Shown in pieces: positions 1 through 7,966 of a DNA stretch of 12,794 nt (position 1 is its first letter; every line of letters starts with the position of its first letter). Made by a program: the position numbers and the translations under genes. The notes beneath the pieces are model-generated. The model saw only the letters and a list, made by a program, of their open reading frames with translations. It did not search any database and had not been told where the DNA came from. The DNA is from an uncultured Dehalococcoidia bacterium (GTDB lineage: Bacteria; Chloroflexota; Dehalococcoidia; Lucifugimonadales; CATQGZ01), in NCBI GenBank assembly GCA_958295685.1, contig CATQGZ010000002.1, positions 1-12,794 on the forward strand. The letters run 5' to 3'.

Positions 1-3000
1 CTGGACGACGGAAACCAGAGCTACGACATTACGCTCGGTTCTCCGACGAGCACGGACACGGGTTACAGCGGTCTTTCGGCGCAGACGGTGAGCGTGACGA
101 CTACGGACGACGACACGGCGGCGGTGGAGGTGAGCGTTGTGAGCGGACAGGCGACGGAGGCGGGCGGGACGGCCACGTTCACGGTGAAGCTGGCCACGCG
201 GCCGACGGCGAACGTGGCGATAGCGGTGAGCAGCGGAGACACGGGTGAGGGTACGGTTTCACCGGCGACGCTTACGTTCAGGCCGACGGGCTCCACGGAG
301 CTTTGGAGCACTGCGCAGACGGTGACGGTGACGGGGGTCGACGACAGCTTGGACGACGGAAACCAGAGCTACGACATTACGCTCGGTTCTCCGACGAGCA
401 CGGACGCCGGTTACAGCGGTCTTTCGGCGCAGACGGTGAGCGTGACGACTACGGACGACGACACGGCGGCGGTGGAGGTGAGCGCCGTGAGCGGACAGGC
501 GACGGAGGCGGGCGGGACGGCGACGTTCACGGTGAAGCTGGCCACGCGGCCGACGGCGAACGTGACGATAGCGGTGAGCAGCGGGGACACGACTGAGGGT
601 GCGGTTTCTCCGGCGACGCTTACGTTCACTCCCTCGGGCGCGGGGATATGGAGTACGGCGCAGACGGTGACGGTGACGGGAGTGGACGACAGCCTTGCGG
701 ACGGAGACCAGACCTACGACGTCACGGTCGGTTCTCCGACGGGTTCGGACACGGGTTACAGCGGTCTTTCGGCCCAGACGGTGAGAGTGACGACTACGGA
801 CGACGACACTCCGGCGGTGGTTGTGAGCGCTGTGAGCGGACAGGCGACGGAGGCGGGCGGGACGGCCACGTTCACGGTGAAGCTGGCCACGCAGCCGACG
901 GCGAACGTGAGGATAGCGGTGAGCAGCGGGGACACGACCGAGGGTACGGTTTCTCCGGCGACGCTTACGTTCACTCCCTCGGGCGCGGGGATATGGAGTA
1001 CGGCGCAGACGGTGACGGTGACGGGGGTCGACGACAGCCTGGACGACGGAACGCAGACCTACAACGTCACGCTCGCTTCTCCGACGAGCACGGACACAGG
1101 TTACAGCGCTCTTTCGTCCCAGACGGTGAGCGTGACGACTACGGACGACGACACGGCGGCGGTGGAGGTGAGCGTTGTGAGCGGACAGGCGACGGAGGCG
1201 GGCGGGACGGCGACGTTCACGGTGAAGCTGGCCACGCGGCCGACGGCGAACGTGGCGATAGCGGTGAGCAGCGGAGACACGACTGAGGGTGCGGTTTCTC
1301 CGGCGACGCTTACGTTCAGGCCGACGGGCTCCACGGAGCTTTGGAGTACGGCGCAGACGGTGACTGTGACGGGGGTCGACGACAGCCTGGACGACGGAAC
1401 GCAGACCTACGACATTACGCTCGGTTCTCCGACGGGTTCGGACGCCGGTTACAGCGGTCTTTCGTCCCAGACGGTGAGCGTGACGACTACGGACGACGAC
1501 ACGGCGGCGGTGGAGGTGAGCGTTGTGAGCGGACAGGCGACGGAGGCGGGCGGGACGGCGACGTTCACGGTGAAGCTGGCCACGCGGCCGACGGCGAACG
1601 TGACGATAGCGGTGAGCAGCGGCGATGTGGGCGAGGGTACGGTTTCGCCGGCGACGCTTACGTTCGAGACGGACGACACGAACAGCAAGATATGGAGTAC
1701 GGCGCAGACGGTGACGGTGACGGGGGTCGACGACAGCCTGGACGACGGAGACCAGACCTACAACGTCACGGTCGGTTCTCCGACGAGTTCGGACACGGAT
1801 TACAGCGCTCTTTCGGCGCAGACTGTGAGCGTGACGACTACGGACGACGACGCGGCGGCGGTGGAGGTGAGCGCTGTGAGCGGACAGGCGACGGAGGCCG
1901 GGGGGGCGGCCACGTTCACGGTGAAGCTGGCCACGCAGCCGACGGCGAACGTGACGATAGCGGTGAGCAGCGGCGACACGGGTGAGGGTACGGTTTCACC
2001 GGCGACGCTTACGTTCGAGACGGACGACACGAACAACAAGATATGGAGCACTGCGCAGACGGTGACTGTGACGGGGGTCGACGACAGCCTGGACGACGGA
2101 AACCAGAGCTACGACATTACGCTCGGTTCTCCGACGAGCACGGACACGGGTTACAGCGGTCTTTCGGCGCAGACGGTGAGCGTGACGACTACGGACGACG
2201 ACGCGGCGGCGGTGGTCGTGAGCGCTGTGAGCGGACAGGCGACGGAGGCGGGCGGGACGGCCACGTTCACGGTGAAGCTGGCCACGCAGCCGACGGCGAA
2301 TGTGGCGATAGCGGTGAGCAGCGGCGACACGGGTGAGGGTACGGTTTCACCTGCGACGCTTACGTTCAGGCCGACGGGCTCCACGGAGCTTTGGAGCACT
2401 GCGCAGACGGTTACGGTGACGGGGGTCGACGACAGCCTGGACGACGAAACGCAGACCTACGACGTCACGCTCGCTTCTCCGACGGGTTCGGACGCCGGTT
2501 ACAGCGCTCTTTCGGCGCAGACGGTGAGCGTGACGACTACGGACGACGACGCGGCGGCGGTGGTCGTGAGCGCTGTGAGCGGACAGGCGACGGAGGCGGG
2601 CGGGGCGGCCACGTTCACGGTGAAGCTGGCCACGCGGCCGACGGCGAACGTGGCGATAGCGGTGAGCAGCGGGGACACGACCGAGGGTACGGTTTCTCCG
2701 GCGACGCTTACGTTCAGGCCGACGGGCTCCACGGAGCTTTGGAGTACGGCGCAGACTGTGACGGTGACGGGGGTCGACGACAGTCTGGACGACGGAACGC
2801 AGACCTACGACATTACGGTCGGTTCTCCGACGGGTTCGGACACAGATTATAGCGCTCTTTCGTCCCAGACTGTGAGCGTGACGACTACGGACGACGACAC
2901 GGCGGCGGTGGTCGTGAGCGCTGTGAGCGGACAGGCGGCGGAGGCGGGCGGGACGGCGACGTTCACGGTGAAGCTGGCCACGCAGCCGACGGCGAACGTG

Positions 3001-6000
3001 GCGATAGCGGTGAGCAGCGGGGACACGACCGAGGGTACGGTTTCTCCGGCGACGCTTACGTTCAGGCCGACGGGCTCCACGGAGCTTTGGAGTACGGCGC
3101 AGACTGTGACGGTGACGGGGGTCGACGACAGCCTGGACGACGGAAACCAGACCTACGACGTCACGCTCGCTTCTCCGACGGGTTCGGACACAGATTACAG
3201 CGCTCTTTCGTCCCAGACGGTGAGCGTGACGACTACGGACGACGACGCGGCGGCGGTGGAGGTGAGCGCTGTGAGCGGACAGGCTACGGAGGCGGGCGGG
3301 ACGGCGACGTTCACGGTGAAGCTGGCCACGCAGCCGACGGCGGACGTGACGATAGCGGTGAGCAGCGGGGACACGGGTGAGGGTGCGGTTTCTCCGGCGA
3401 CGCTTACGTTCACTCCCTCGGGCGCGGGGATATGGAGCACGGCGCAGACGGTGACGGTGACGGGAGAGGACGACAGTCTGGACGACGGAACGCAGACCTA
3501 CGACATTACGCTCGGTTCTCCGACGAGCACGGACACAGATTACAGCGGTCTTTCGTCCCAGACGGTGAGCGTGACGACTACGGACGACGACACGGCGGGA
3601 GTCACTGTGAGCAAAAGCTCGGTGAGCGTTACGGAGGAAGGAGCCGCGGGCGATTACACAGTGGTGCTCACTACGCAGCCCAGCGCCAACGTCACGGTCT
3701 CCATTTCAAGCGGCGACGCGGCGAAGGTGAAGGTGAATACTGGGACTGGGACGGCGTCGGGCAGCATTACGCTTACGTTCACTCCCTCGGGCACGGGGAT
3801 ATGGAGCACGGCGCAGACGGTGACGGTGACTGCGGAGGACGATTCCGACTCTCAGGACGAGACCGTGACGCTCACGCAGTCCATAGGAAGCGGGAGCGCG
3901 TCGGAATACTCTTCGGTGAGCGTTTCGAACGTTAACGTGCAGGTAACGGACAACGACGCGCCCAACATAGAAGTGAGCCAGACGGGGGCGCTCGCGCTTG
4001 CCGAGGGAGACAGCGGCACGTACAACGTGCGGCTCACGACGGAGCCCGCTTCCGACGTGGTGATCTCCATTTCAAGCGACAACACGGACGTGACGGTGAA
4101 GACGGGGACGGGTACGGCGTCGGGCAGCCTTACTCTTACGTTCACTCAGTCCAACTGGAACACGAACCAGGAGGTGACGGTGGCAGCGGGCGAGGACACC
4201 GACTCGCTTGACGAAAGCGCCAAGATAACGCACGCGGTTGTGGACGGTAGCAGTTCCAGCGAATACCACGCGGTTGTGGACAGAATGTTCACGGTGAACG
4301 TTACGGACAACGATTACGCCGGTCTCTCCATAGCGGCCGCGGAGGCCTCTGAGAGCGCGGGGACGCTTGACTTCACCGTGACCAAGAGCATGGAGAGCAG
4401 CCGCACGGTGACCGTGGACTGGGCGCTAGCGGCGGGCACGGCGACGGCGGGGACGAGTACCACAGGGGACTACGACGCCACCACGGCGACGGGGACGCTT
4501 ACCTTCTCTGCCGGAGAGACGTCGAAGACCATATCCGTGCCGATAAACGACGATTTCCTGGTGGAAGGAGACGAGACGGTCACAGTGACGCTCTCCAACC
4601 AGAGCCCGAGCGAGGTGACGATTTCGGGCTCGCCCGCCACGGGCACGATAAAGGACGACGACGCGGCGGGAGCGAGCGTTACTCCCGAGCGGTCGCTACG
4701 CAGCACCACGGAGGACAACGCGGGAACGGTGCAGCTCGGGGTTGCGCTTTCGAGCAAGCCCGCGTGGGACGTGACGGTGACGGTGACCAGTTCGGACACC
4801 ACCGAGGGCATAGTAAAGGCGGCCGAGGACGACCCGGATCCGACGCTTACGTTCGAGCCCGACGACACTAACGGCAGGATATGGAGCACGGCGCAGACGG
4901 TGACGGTGACGGGAGTCGACGACGAAGACCTCGACGGAGACGTCGAATACAACATAAAGCTCGCTTTTGACAGCGCGGACACTGATTACCGAGATCTCTC
5001 CGTCGACATACCGTTCACCAACCTCGACGACGATCTCTCCATTCTCTCCATAAGCGGGGGAGGAGAGGTGACGGAGGGAGACACTGGGAGTTCGGTTCAG
5101 GCGGTGTTCACGGTGAGTCTCGCTCCGGCCAGGCGCCAGGAGGTGTCGGTGAGCTACGCCACTGCCGACGGGACGGCGGAGGCCGGAAGCGACTACGTGG
5201 CGGCGTCGGGAACGGTGACCTTCTCCCCGGGAGAGATTTCCAGGACAGTGGCGGTGACGGTGAACGGAGACGACGAGGCGGAAGCGAACGAGACTTTCAG
5301 CGTGACGCTCACGGGCACGCCCGACGGCCAGATAGATTCTCAGAACTCCTCGGCCGAGGCGGTGATAGTGAACGACGACGAGAAGATGGTGGACGCGAGC
5401 ATGTCGGGAGAGTTCTCCGTGGGAGACACTACGGTGACGGTGGATTCCACGATTCCCGCCGACACGGGACTCGAGGTGGTTCTTCCCTCGGAGCTTGAAA
5501 GCGGCGGGGCGGTGATAGAGGAGCTGACAGTTACCCTTGGGCCGACTGACGAGGAGATAGACGCCGATCTTTTCGGATACACGGGAACGGACGACGATCA
5601 CGTGCTGGTGGACATAGACGTATCCCCCGTGCCCGACGCCGCGGTGCGTGTATGCCTTCCGGTGACGGATGGTCTTCGGCGGGCGGCGGGAGAGCAGAGG
5701 CTCTACCTGATAAGGTTCTCTGGAGGTTCGTGGGAGGAGCTTTCCTCGACTACGAAAGGGAACATGGTGTGCGCCGACGTGAACGGATTCTCTCCCTTCG
5801 CCCTGGTCTACCAGATAGACTTCATAAAGAGGCGTTTCGGGGAAGTGAACAGGGCGATACTGCCGGAGCTCGCGCGGGCGATGACGTCGAGCGCGCTCGA
5901 GGCCATAACCGCCCGGATAGAAGCCGCCATGTCGGGAGGAGCGGACGTAAACTCGCTCAACGCCCAATCTCCCCATGAAGAGGAGTACGGGCACATCGAG

Positions 6001-7251
6001 CCGGCGCTTCGCCTGGGAGAATTCGAGGACGGAGAGACGCTTTCGCTGCTCGACTCCATAGAGGGCTCCCGCTTTTCCGTCTCCCTGGCCGGAGGCTACG
6101 ACCCGGAGGAGGGCGCGGAGCAGTCCCCGGGTTCCCGCTCCGGAGGTCTGGGGATGTGGATATCGGGAGACTACCGGAATCTTTCGGGCAAGAGCGGAGG
6201 TCTTGTGGACTGGGACGGGAGGCTGGTTTCGGGACACCTGGGAGCCGACTACAGGTTCGGGCAAAGCTTCCTCGCGGGCGTGGCCACTTCCTGGTCCCAG
6301 GGGTCGTTCGACTACACGGGCAGGGGGGATGGGACCAGAGTGAGCGGAGACTACGGAAGCAGGATGAACAGCTTCCATCCCTACCTGGGACTCTCGCTTT
6401 CCCGAAGGCTGGGCGTGTGGGCCGCGGGAGGCTGGGGCTTCGGAGAGATAAGGATAGACGACGGGGAGGTTTCGGGTCGCCGGAGGGCGTCCACGAGGCT
6501 CGGAACCCTGGCGACGGGCGCCGACCTTCAGCTCCTCGGCTCCGGGGCGACGACGCTTTCGCTCAAGGGAGAGGCGTGGATTTCGCGCATGAAAGTGAAG
6601 GACAACGGCGGGCGCATAGAGGGACTTCGGGTCGGGACCAACCGCCTGCGCGCGACGCTCGAAGGTTCCCACGCCCTTGCTTTCGGTTCCGGCTCTTCTC
6701 TTATTCCTTCCCTCGAGTTCGGAATACGCAGGGACGGAGGAGACGGAGAGACGGGAGTGGGCGGAGAGCTCGGGGGAGGAATAGTCTACGCGTCGTCCTT
6801 CGGTCTGGCGGTGGAGGCGAGGGGGCGGACGCTTCTGTTCCACCAGGGAGACACGAAGGAGTGGGGGCTGGGAGGCTCTGTGAGCTTCAATCCTGGAGGA
6901 GACGGCCGCGGGCTTTCCATGAGCGTGCTTCCCACCTACGGGAACAGCTCGAGCGGAGTCCAGGGTCTGTGGGAGAGCGAGAAGGTGGCCGACCTCGGAG
7001 CCTCCGGCTCGACCCGGGAGTTCGGCCTGGAGACGGAAGTCGGCTACGGCTTCCCCATGTTCGGAGACGGGGGGCTTCTCACTCCCTACGGAGCCTTCGG
7101 ACGCCCCGACCCCGACAGCAGAAACTACAGGTTCGGAGGCCGCTTCAGCATGAACCGGACCATCGACCTCACCCTGGAAGGGCAGCGCCGGGAACTCCGC
7201 GCCGGCGCGCCGGAACACGAACTTACCCTCCAGGGCAGACTCAACTGGTAG
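1..7251 (+). CDS. Giant Calx-beta-repeat autotransporter-like surface protein, 3' part (5' end outside window)
   Basis: The frame is open from base 1 and ends at TAG 7249-7251, so 2416 C-terminal residues are visible. The GTG at 88 lies inside a repeat and is not a credible start. Order by fragment residue: ten near-identical repeats (30-1188); five diverged domains (1189-1320, 1321-1440, 1441-1557, 1558-1680, 1681-1795), of which 1441-1557 and 1681-1795 are the clearest Calx-beta domains; a choice-of-anchor-like beta domain with the only two cysteines, C1885 and C1924 (1796-1938); a helical linker containing AILPELARAM (from 1939); and a glycine- and aromatic-rich beta-barrel (about 2048-2416) ending in LQGRLNW, like the terminal signal of outer-membrane barrels. 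I infer that the acidic repeats (DDD, DDSLDDG) form a calcium-stabilised extracellular stalk carried out by the barrel, as in type V secretion. Adhesion is plausible but not shown. The barrel is longer than the usual 250-300 residues. Signal peptide and tip domain are not in view. Confidence 0.9.
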   Translation: MDDGNQSYDITLGSPTSTDTGYSGLSAQTVSVTTTDDDTAAVEVSVVSGQATEAGGTATFTVKLATRPTANVAIAVSSGDTGEGTVSPATLTFRPTGSTELWSTAQTVTVTGVDDSLDDGNQSYDITLGSPTSTDAGYSGLSAQTVSVTTTDDDTAAVEVSAVSGQATEAGGTATFTVKLATRPTANVTIAVSSGDTTEGAVSPATLTFTPSGAGIWSTAQTVTVTGVDDSLADGDQTYDVTVGSPTGSDTGYSGLSAQTVRVTTTDDDTPAVVVSAVSGQATEAGGTATFTVKLATQPTANVRIAVSSGDTTEGTVSPATLTFTPSGAGIWSTAQTVTVTGVDDSLDDGTQTYNVTLASPTSTDTGYSALSSQTVSVTTTDDDTAAVEVSVVSGQATEAGGTATFTVKLATRPTANVAIAVSSGDTTEGAVSPATLTFRPTGSTELWSTAQTVTVTGVDDSLDDGTQTYDITLGSPTGSDAGYSGLSSQTVSVTTTDDDTAAVEVSVVSGQATEAGGTATFTVKLATRPTANVTIAVSSGDVGEGTVSPATLTFETDDTNSKIWSTAQTVTVTGVDDSLDDGDQTYNVTVGSPTSSDTDYSALSAQTVSVTTTDDDAAAVEVSAVSGQATEAGGAATFTVKLATQPTANVTIAVSSGDTGEGTVSPATLTFETDDTNNKIWSTAQTVTVTGVDDSLDDGNQSYDITLGSPTSTDTGYSGLSAQTVSVTTTDDDAAAVVVSAVSGQATEAGGTATFTVKLATQPTANVAIAVSSGDTGEGTVSPATLTFRPTGSTELWSTAQTVTVTGVDDSLDDETQTYDVTLASPTGSDAGYSALSAQTVSVTTTDDDAAAVVVSAVSGQATEAGGAATFTVKLATRPTANVAIAVSSGDTTEGTVSPATLTFRPTGSTELWSTAQTVTVTGVDDSLDDGTQTYDITVGSPTGSDTDYSALSSQTVSVTTTDDDTAAVVVSAVSGQAAEAGGTATFTVKLATQPTANVAIAVSSGDTTEGTVSPATLTFRPTGSTELWSTAQTVTVTGVDDSLDDGNQTYDVTLASPTGSDTDYSALSSQTVSVTTTDDDAAAVEVSAVSGQATEAGGTATFTVKLATQPTADVTIAVSSGDTGEGAVSPATLTFTPSGAGIWSTAQTVTVTGEDDSLDDGTQTYDITLGSPTSTDTDYSGLSSQTVSVTTTDDDTAGVTVSKSSVSVTEEGAAGDYTVVLTTQPSANVTVSISSGDAAKVKVNTGTGTASGSITLTFTPSGTGIWSTAQTVTVTAEDDSDSQDETVTLTQSIGSGSASEYSSVSVSNVNVQVTDNDAPNIEVSQTGALALAEGDSGTYNVRLTTEPASDVVISISSDNTDVTVKTGTGTASGSLTLTFTQSNWNTNQEVTVAAGEDTDSLDESAKITHAVVDGSSSSEYHAVVDRMFTVNVTDNDYAGLSIAAAEASESAGTLDFTVTKSMESSRTVTVDWALAAGTATAGTSTTGDYDATTATGTLTFSAGETSKTISVPINDDFLVEGDETVTVTLSNQSPSEVTISGSPATGTIKDDDAAGASVTPERSLRSTTEDNAGTVQLGVALSSKPAWDVTVTVTSSDTTEGIVKAAEDDPDPTLTFEPDDTNGRIWSTAQTVTVTGVDDEDLDGDVEYNIKLAFDSADTDYRDLSVDIPFTNLDDDLSILSISGGGEVTEGDTGSSVQAVFTVSLAPARRQEVSVSYATADGTAEAGSDYVAASGTVTFSPGEISRTVAVTVNGDDEAEANETFSVTLTGTPDGQIDSQNSSAEAVIVNDDEKMVDASMSGEFSVGDTTVTVDSTIPADTGLEVVLPSELESGGAVIEELTVTLGPTDEEIDADLFGYTGTDDDHVLVDIDVSPVPDAAVRVCLPVTDGLRRAAGEQRLYLIRFSGGSWEELSSTTKGNMVCADVNGFSPFALVYQIDFIKRRFGEVNRAILPELARAMTSSALEAITARIEAAMSGGADVNSLNAQSPHEEEYGHIEPALRLGEFEDGETLSLLDSIEGSRFSVSLAGGYDPEEGAEQSPGSRSGGLGMWISGDYRNLSGKSGGLVDWDGRLVSGHLGADYRFGQSFLAGVATSWSQGSFDYTGRGDGTRVSGDYGSRMNSFHPYLGLSLSRRLGVWAAGGWGFGEIRIDDGEVSGRRRASTRLGTLATGADLQLLGSGATTLSLKGEAWISRMKVKDNGGRIEGLRVGTNRLRATLEGSHALAFGSGSSLIPSLEFGIRRDGGDGETGVGGELGGGIVYASSFGLAVEARGRTLLFHQGDTKEWGLGGSVSFNPGGDGRGLSMSVLPTYGNSSSGVQGLWESEKVADLGASGSTREFGLETEVGYGFPMFGDGGLLTPYGAFGRPDPDSRNYRFGGRFSMNRTIDLTLEGQRRELRAGAPEHELTLQGRLNW
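88..3564 (+). repeat. Tandem array of ten near-identical 345/348/351-bp Calx-beta-like units
   Basis: Units start at 88, 436, 781, 1126, 1474, 1825, 2176, 2524, 2872 and 3220 and end at 3564. Bases 1-87 are the tail of an eleventh unit, so the array continues upstream. Unit length depends on one variable cassette before the invariant WSTAQTVTVTG: RPTGSTEL gives 348 bp (units 1, 4, 7, 8, 9), TPSGAGI gives 345 bp (units 2, 3, 10), and ETDDTNSKI or ETDDTNNKI gives 351 bp (units 5, 6). All length differences are multiples of three, so the frame is kept. Other positions also alternate between two or three states (SVVSGQ/SAVSGQ, VEV/VVV, RPTANV/QPTANV, DTGEG/DTTEG, GSPTST/GSPTGS, SGLSAQ/SALSSQ) and combine differently from unit to unit. 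Synonymous sites are almost unchanged, which points to recent duplication or gene conversion. Confidence 0.95.
3565..5385 (+). repeat. Five diverged Calx-beta-like domains carrying DNA blocks shared with the array
   Basis: After 3564 the domain spacing continues (boundaries near 3565, 3961, 4321, 4672 and 5041) but sequence identity drops. Each domain still ends in an acidic DxDD or DND motif. Two stretches keep near-identity with the array: 3769-3830 matches 3400-3461 of unit 10 with one visible mismatch, and 4843-4923 closely follows the ETDDTN-type cassette of units 5 and 6. The first two diverged domains also share a GTGTASGS segment with each other (3739-3783 and 4102-4146). This looks like an older set of duplicated domains with later short conversion tracts. 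Confidence 0.75.
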
Positions 7252-7256
7252 TCCGG

Positions 7257-7269
7257 CCGCCTCCGGCGG
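7257..7269 (+). terminator. Possible weak terminator of the surface-protein gene
   Basis: A 5-bp GC stem (CCGCC / GGCGG, loop TCC) begins six bases after the TAG stop and is followed by GGCTTT. The stem is short and the T tract is only three bases, so this is a weak candidate. Confidence 0.3.
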
Positions 7270-7432
7270 GGCTTTCCCGGTCTGAACCCGGACGGACGTG
7301 AAACGTCGTCGAGGCGAGATTCTCGCAAGTGCGGCGCTTGCCTGTCTGCGGTCCGTGCTTACGGGACGGATGATGACAAACCGTCGGCGCACGGCGGCTG
7401 GCGATAAGACCGAAGGTCTCAAGATTGGCTTG

Positions 7433-7454
7433 CCGGAAACGCTCTTGTTTCCGG
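7433..7454. other. Perfect 8-bp inverted repeat in the convergent intergenic region
   Basis: The arms CCGGAAAC (7433-7440) and GTTTCCGG (7447-7454) flank a six-base loop. The structure can form on either strand, about 120 bases beyond the stop codon of the minus-strand small gene and 180 bases beyond the plus-strand one. There is no clear T run, so it may protect a 3' end rather than terminate by itself. Confidence 0.5.
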
Positions 7455-7576
7455 TTGTGACGGCTCGTACTTGATTTCAGGCGGTTTGCGGCCGGCGGAC
7501 AACCCGTTCCGCCGGGACCGCCGGAACTCGCAGGGTGCGGTATCCTTGCGCGAAGAATGCTCGTGCGGACATTGCT

Positions 7577-7822
7577 TCACGACAGGATTCTGGTAACCAG
7601 GGCGGGTATTCCTCCTGCAACTATCACCGCGATTACGATAAGCCATAGCCGGTTTTCGGTTTTTTCGGCTTTTTGCTCCACGCTGACGACTCTCCGGCTG
7701 ACTCCTTCCATGAGCGCTTCCATGCGGACCGTTCGCGTGTCCAAGGCCTTGACGTCGCGCTGGATATCGTCAACGACCTTTTCGATATGTTCTGCCCTGA
7801 CTTCCAGGCTCGATTTTTCCAT
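7577..7822 (-). CDS. Small coiled-coil protein with C-terminal membrane helix (XhlA-like)
   Basis: An 81-residue protein. Residues about 5-57 are charged and heptad-like (EHIEKVVDDIQRDVKALD and onward), predicting a coiled coil. Residues 59-80 (LWLIVIAVIVAGGIPALV and onward) form one hydrophobic helix at the C terminus. This layout matches small proteins annotated as hemolysin XhlA, which in phage-like elements assist lysis, but no other phage gene is visible, so the role is unknown. The start is the ATG at 7822, because a perfect TATAAT lies 10 bases upstream; the ATG at 7870 (16 residues longer) lies upstream of that promoter and has no ribosome-binding site. It is separated from ccdA by 144 bases with its own promoter, so it is probably not part of the arsenosugar operon. 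It could also be a generic DUF-type membrane protein. Confidence 0.6.
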   Translation of the reverse strand: MEKSSLEVRAEHIEKVVDDIQRDVKALDTRTVRMEALMEGVSRRVVSVEQKAEKTENRLWLIVIAVIVAGGIPALVTRILS

Positions 7823-7832
7823 TGCGTTGACG

Positions 7833-7838
7833 ATTATA
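7833..7838 (-). promoter_or_regulatory. -10 element (TATAAT) of the small XhlA-like gene
   Basis: On the minus strand TATAAT ends 10 bases before the ATG at 7822. No good -35 hexamer is seen at the usual distance, and no Shine-Dalgarno sequence lies between. The predicted transcript start falls about three bases before the ATG. Confidence 0.5.
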
Positions 7839-7966
7839 ACCTGTTTCGCGGAGAAAAGCGGAAGAATCATCGATGACGGCCGCGCGGGCGATTTCGGCGT
7901 ATCGGAATGCCGCGTTTCTCCGTACGGGGCTTCTCCGCCCGCGAGGCGTTCGGGTTTTAGCGGTTC

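Larger units (their letters stand above)
7252..7576. other. Intergenic region between convergent genes, no gene seen
   Basis: These 325 bases separate the 3' ends of two converging genes. No frame shows a recognisable protein, and I see no tRNA, rRNA or other known RNA. It holds short inverted repeats at 7257-7269 (5-bp arms), 7407-7419 (AGACC / GGTCT around GAA) and 7433-7454 (8-bp arms). These may be 3'-end structures for the two transcripts, but none is followed by a long T run. Confidence 0.6.

Noticed and set aside
88..3564. Diversity-generating retroelement target or CRISPR-like array
   Set aside because: Units are 345-351 bp coding repeats without spacers. Variation is between a few fixed alternatives rather than adenine-directed substitutions, and no reverse transcriptase, template repeat or cas gene is in the window.
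303..3935. Series of 97-214-codon plus-strand frames and 72-83-codon minus-strand frames repeating every unit
   Set aside because: They are periodic copies of each other, caused by the low-complexity, homogenised repeat DNA lacking stops in other frames. The composition (GDGDGGRRQ-like or VSAVSPLLT-like) is not protein-like.
6156..7301. 381-codon plus-strand frame within the beta-barrel region
   Set aside because: It is an Arg/Gly-rich shadow of the barrel-coding frame, which ends in a typical outer-membrane C-terminal motif.
4696..7422. A 908-codon open frame antisense to the 3' half of the surface-protein gene
   Set aside because: It has no recognisable domains, is rich in Arg/His/Ser/Pro as expected from the complement of a GC-rich gene, and the plus-strand frame encodes clear Calx-beta and barrel sequence over the same bases.
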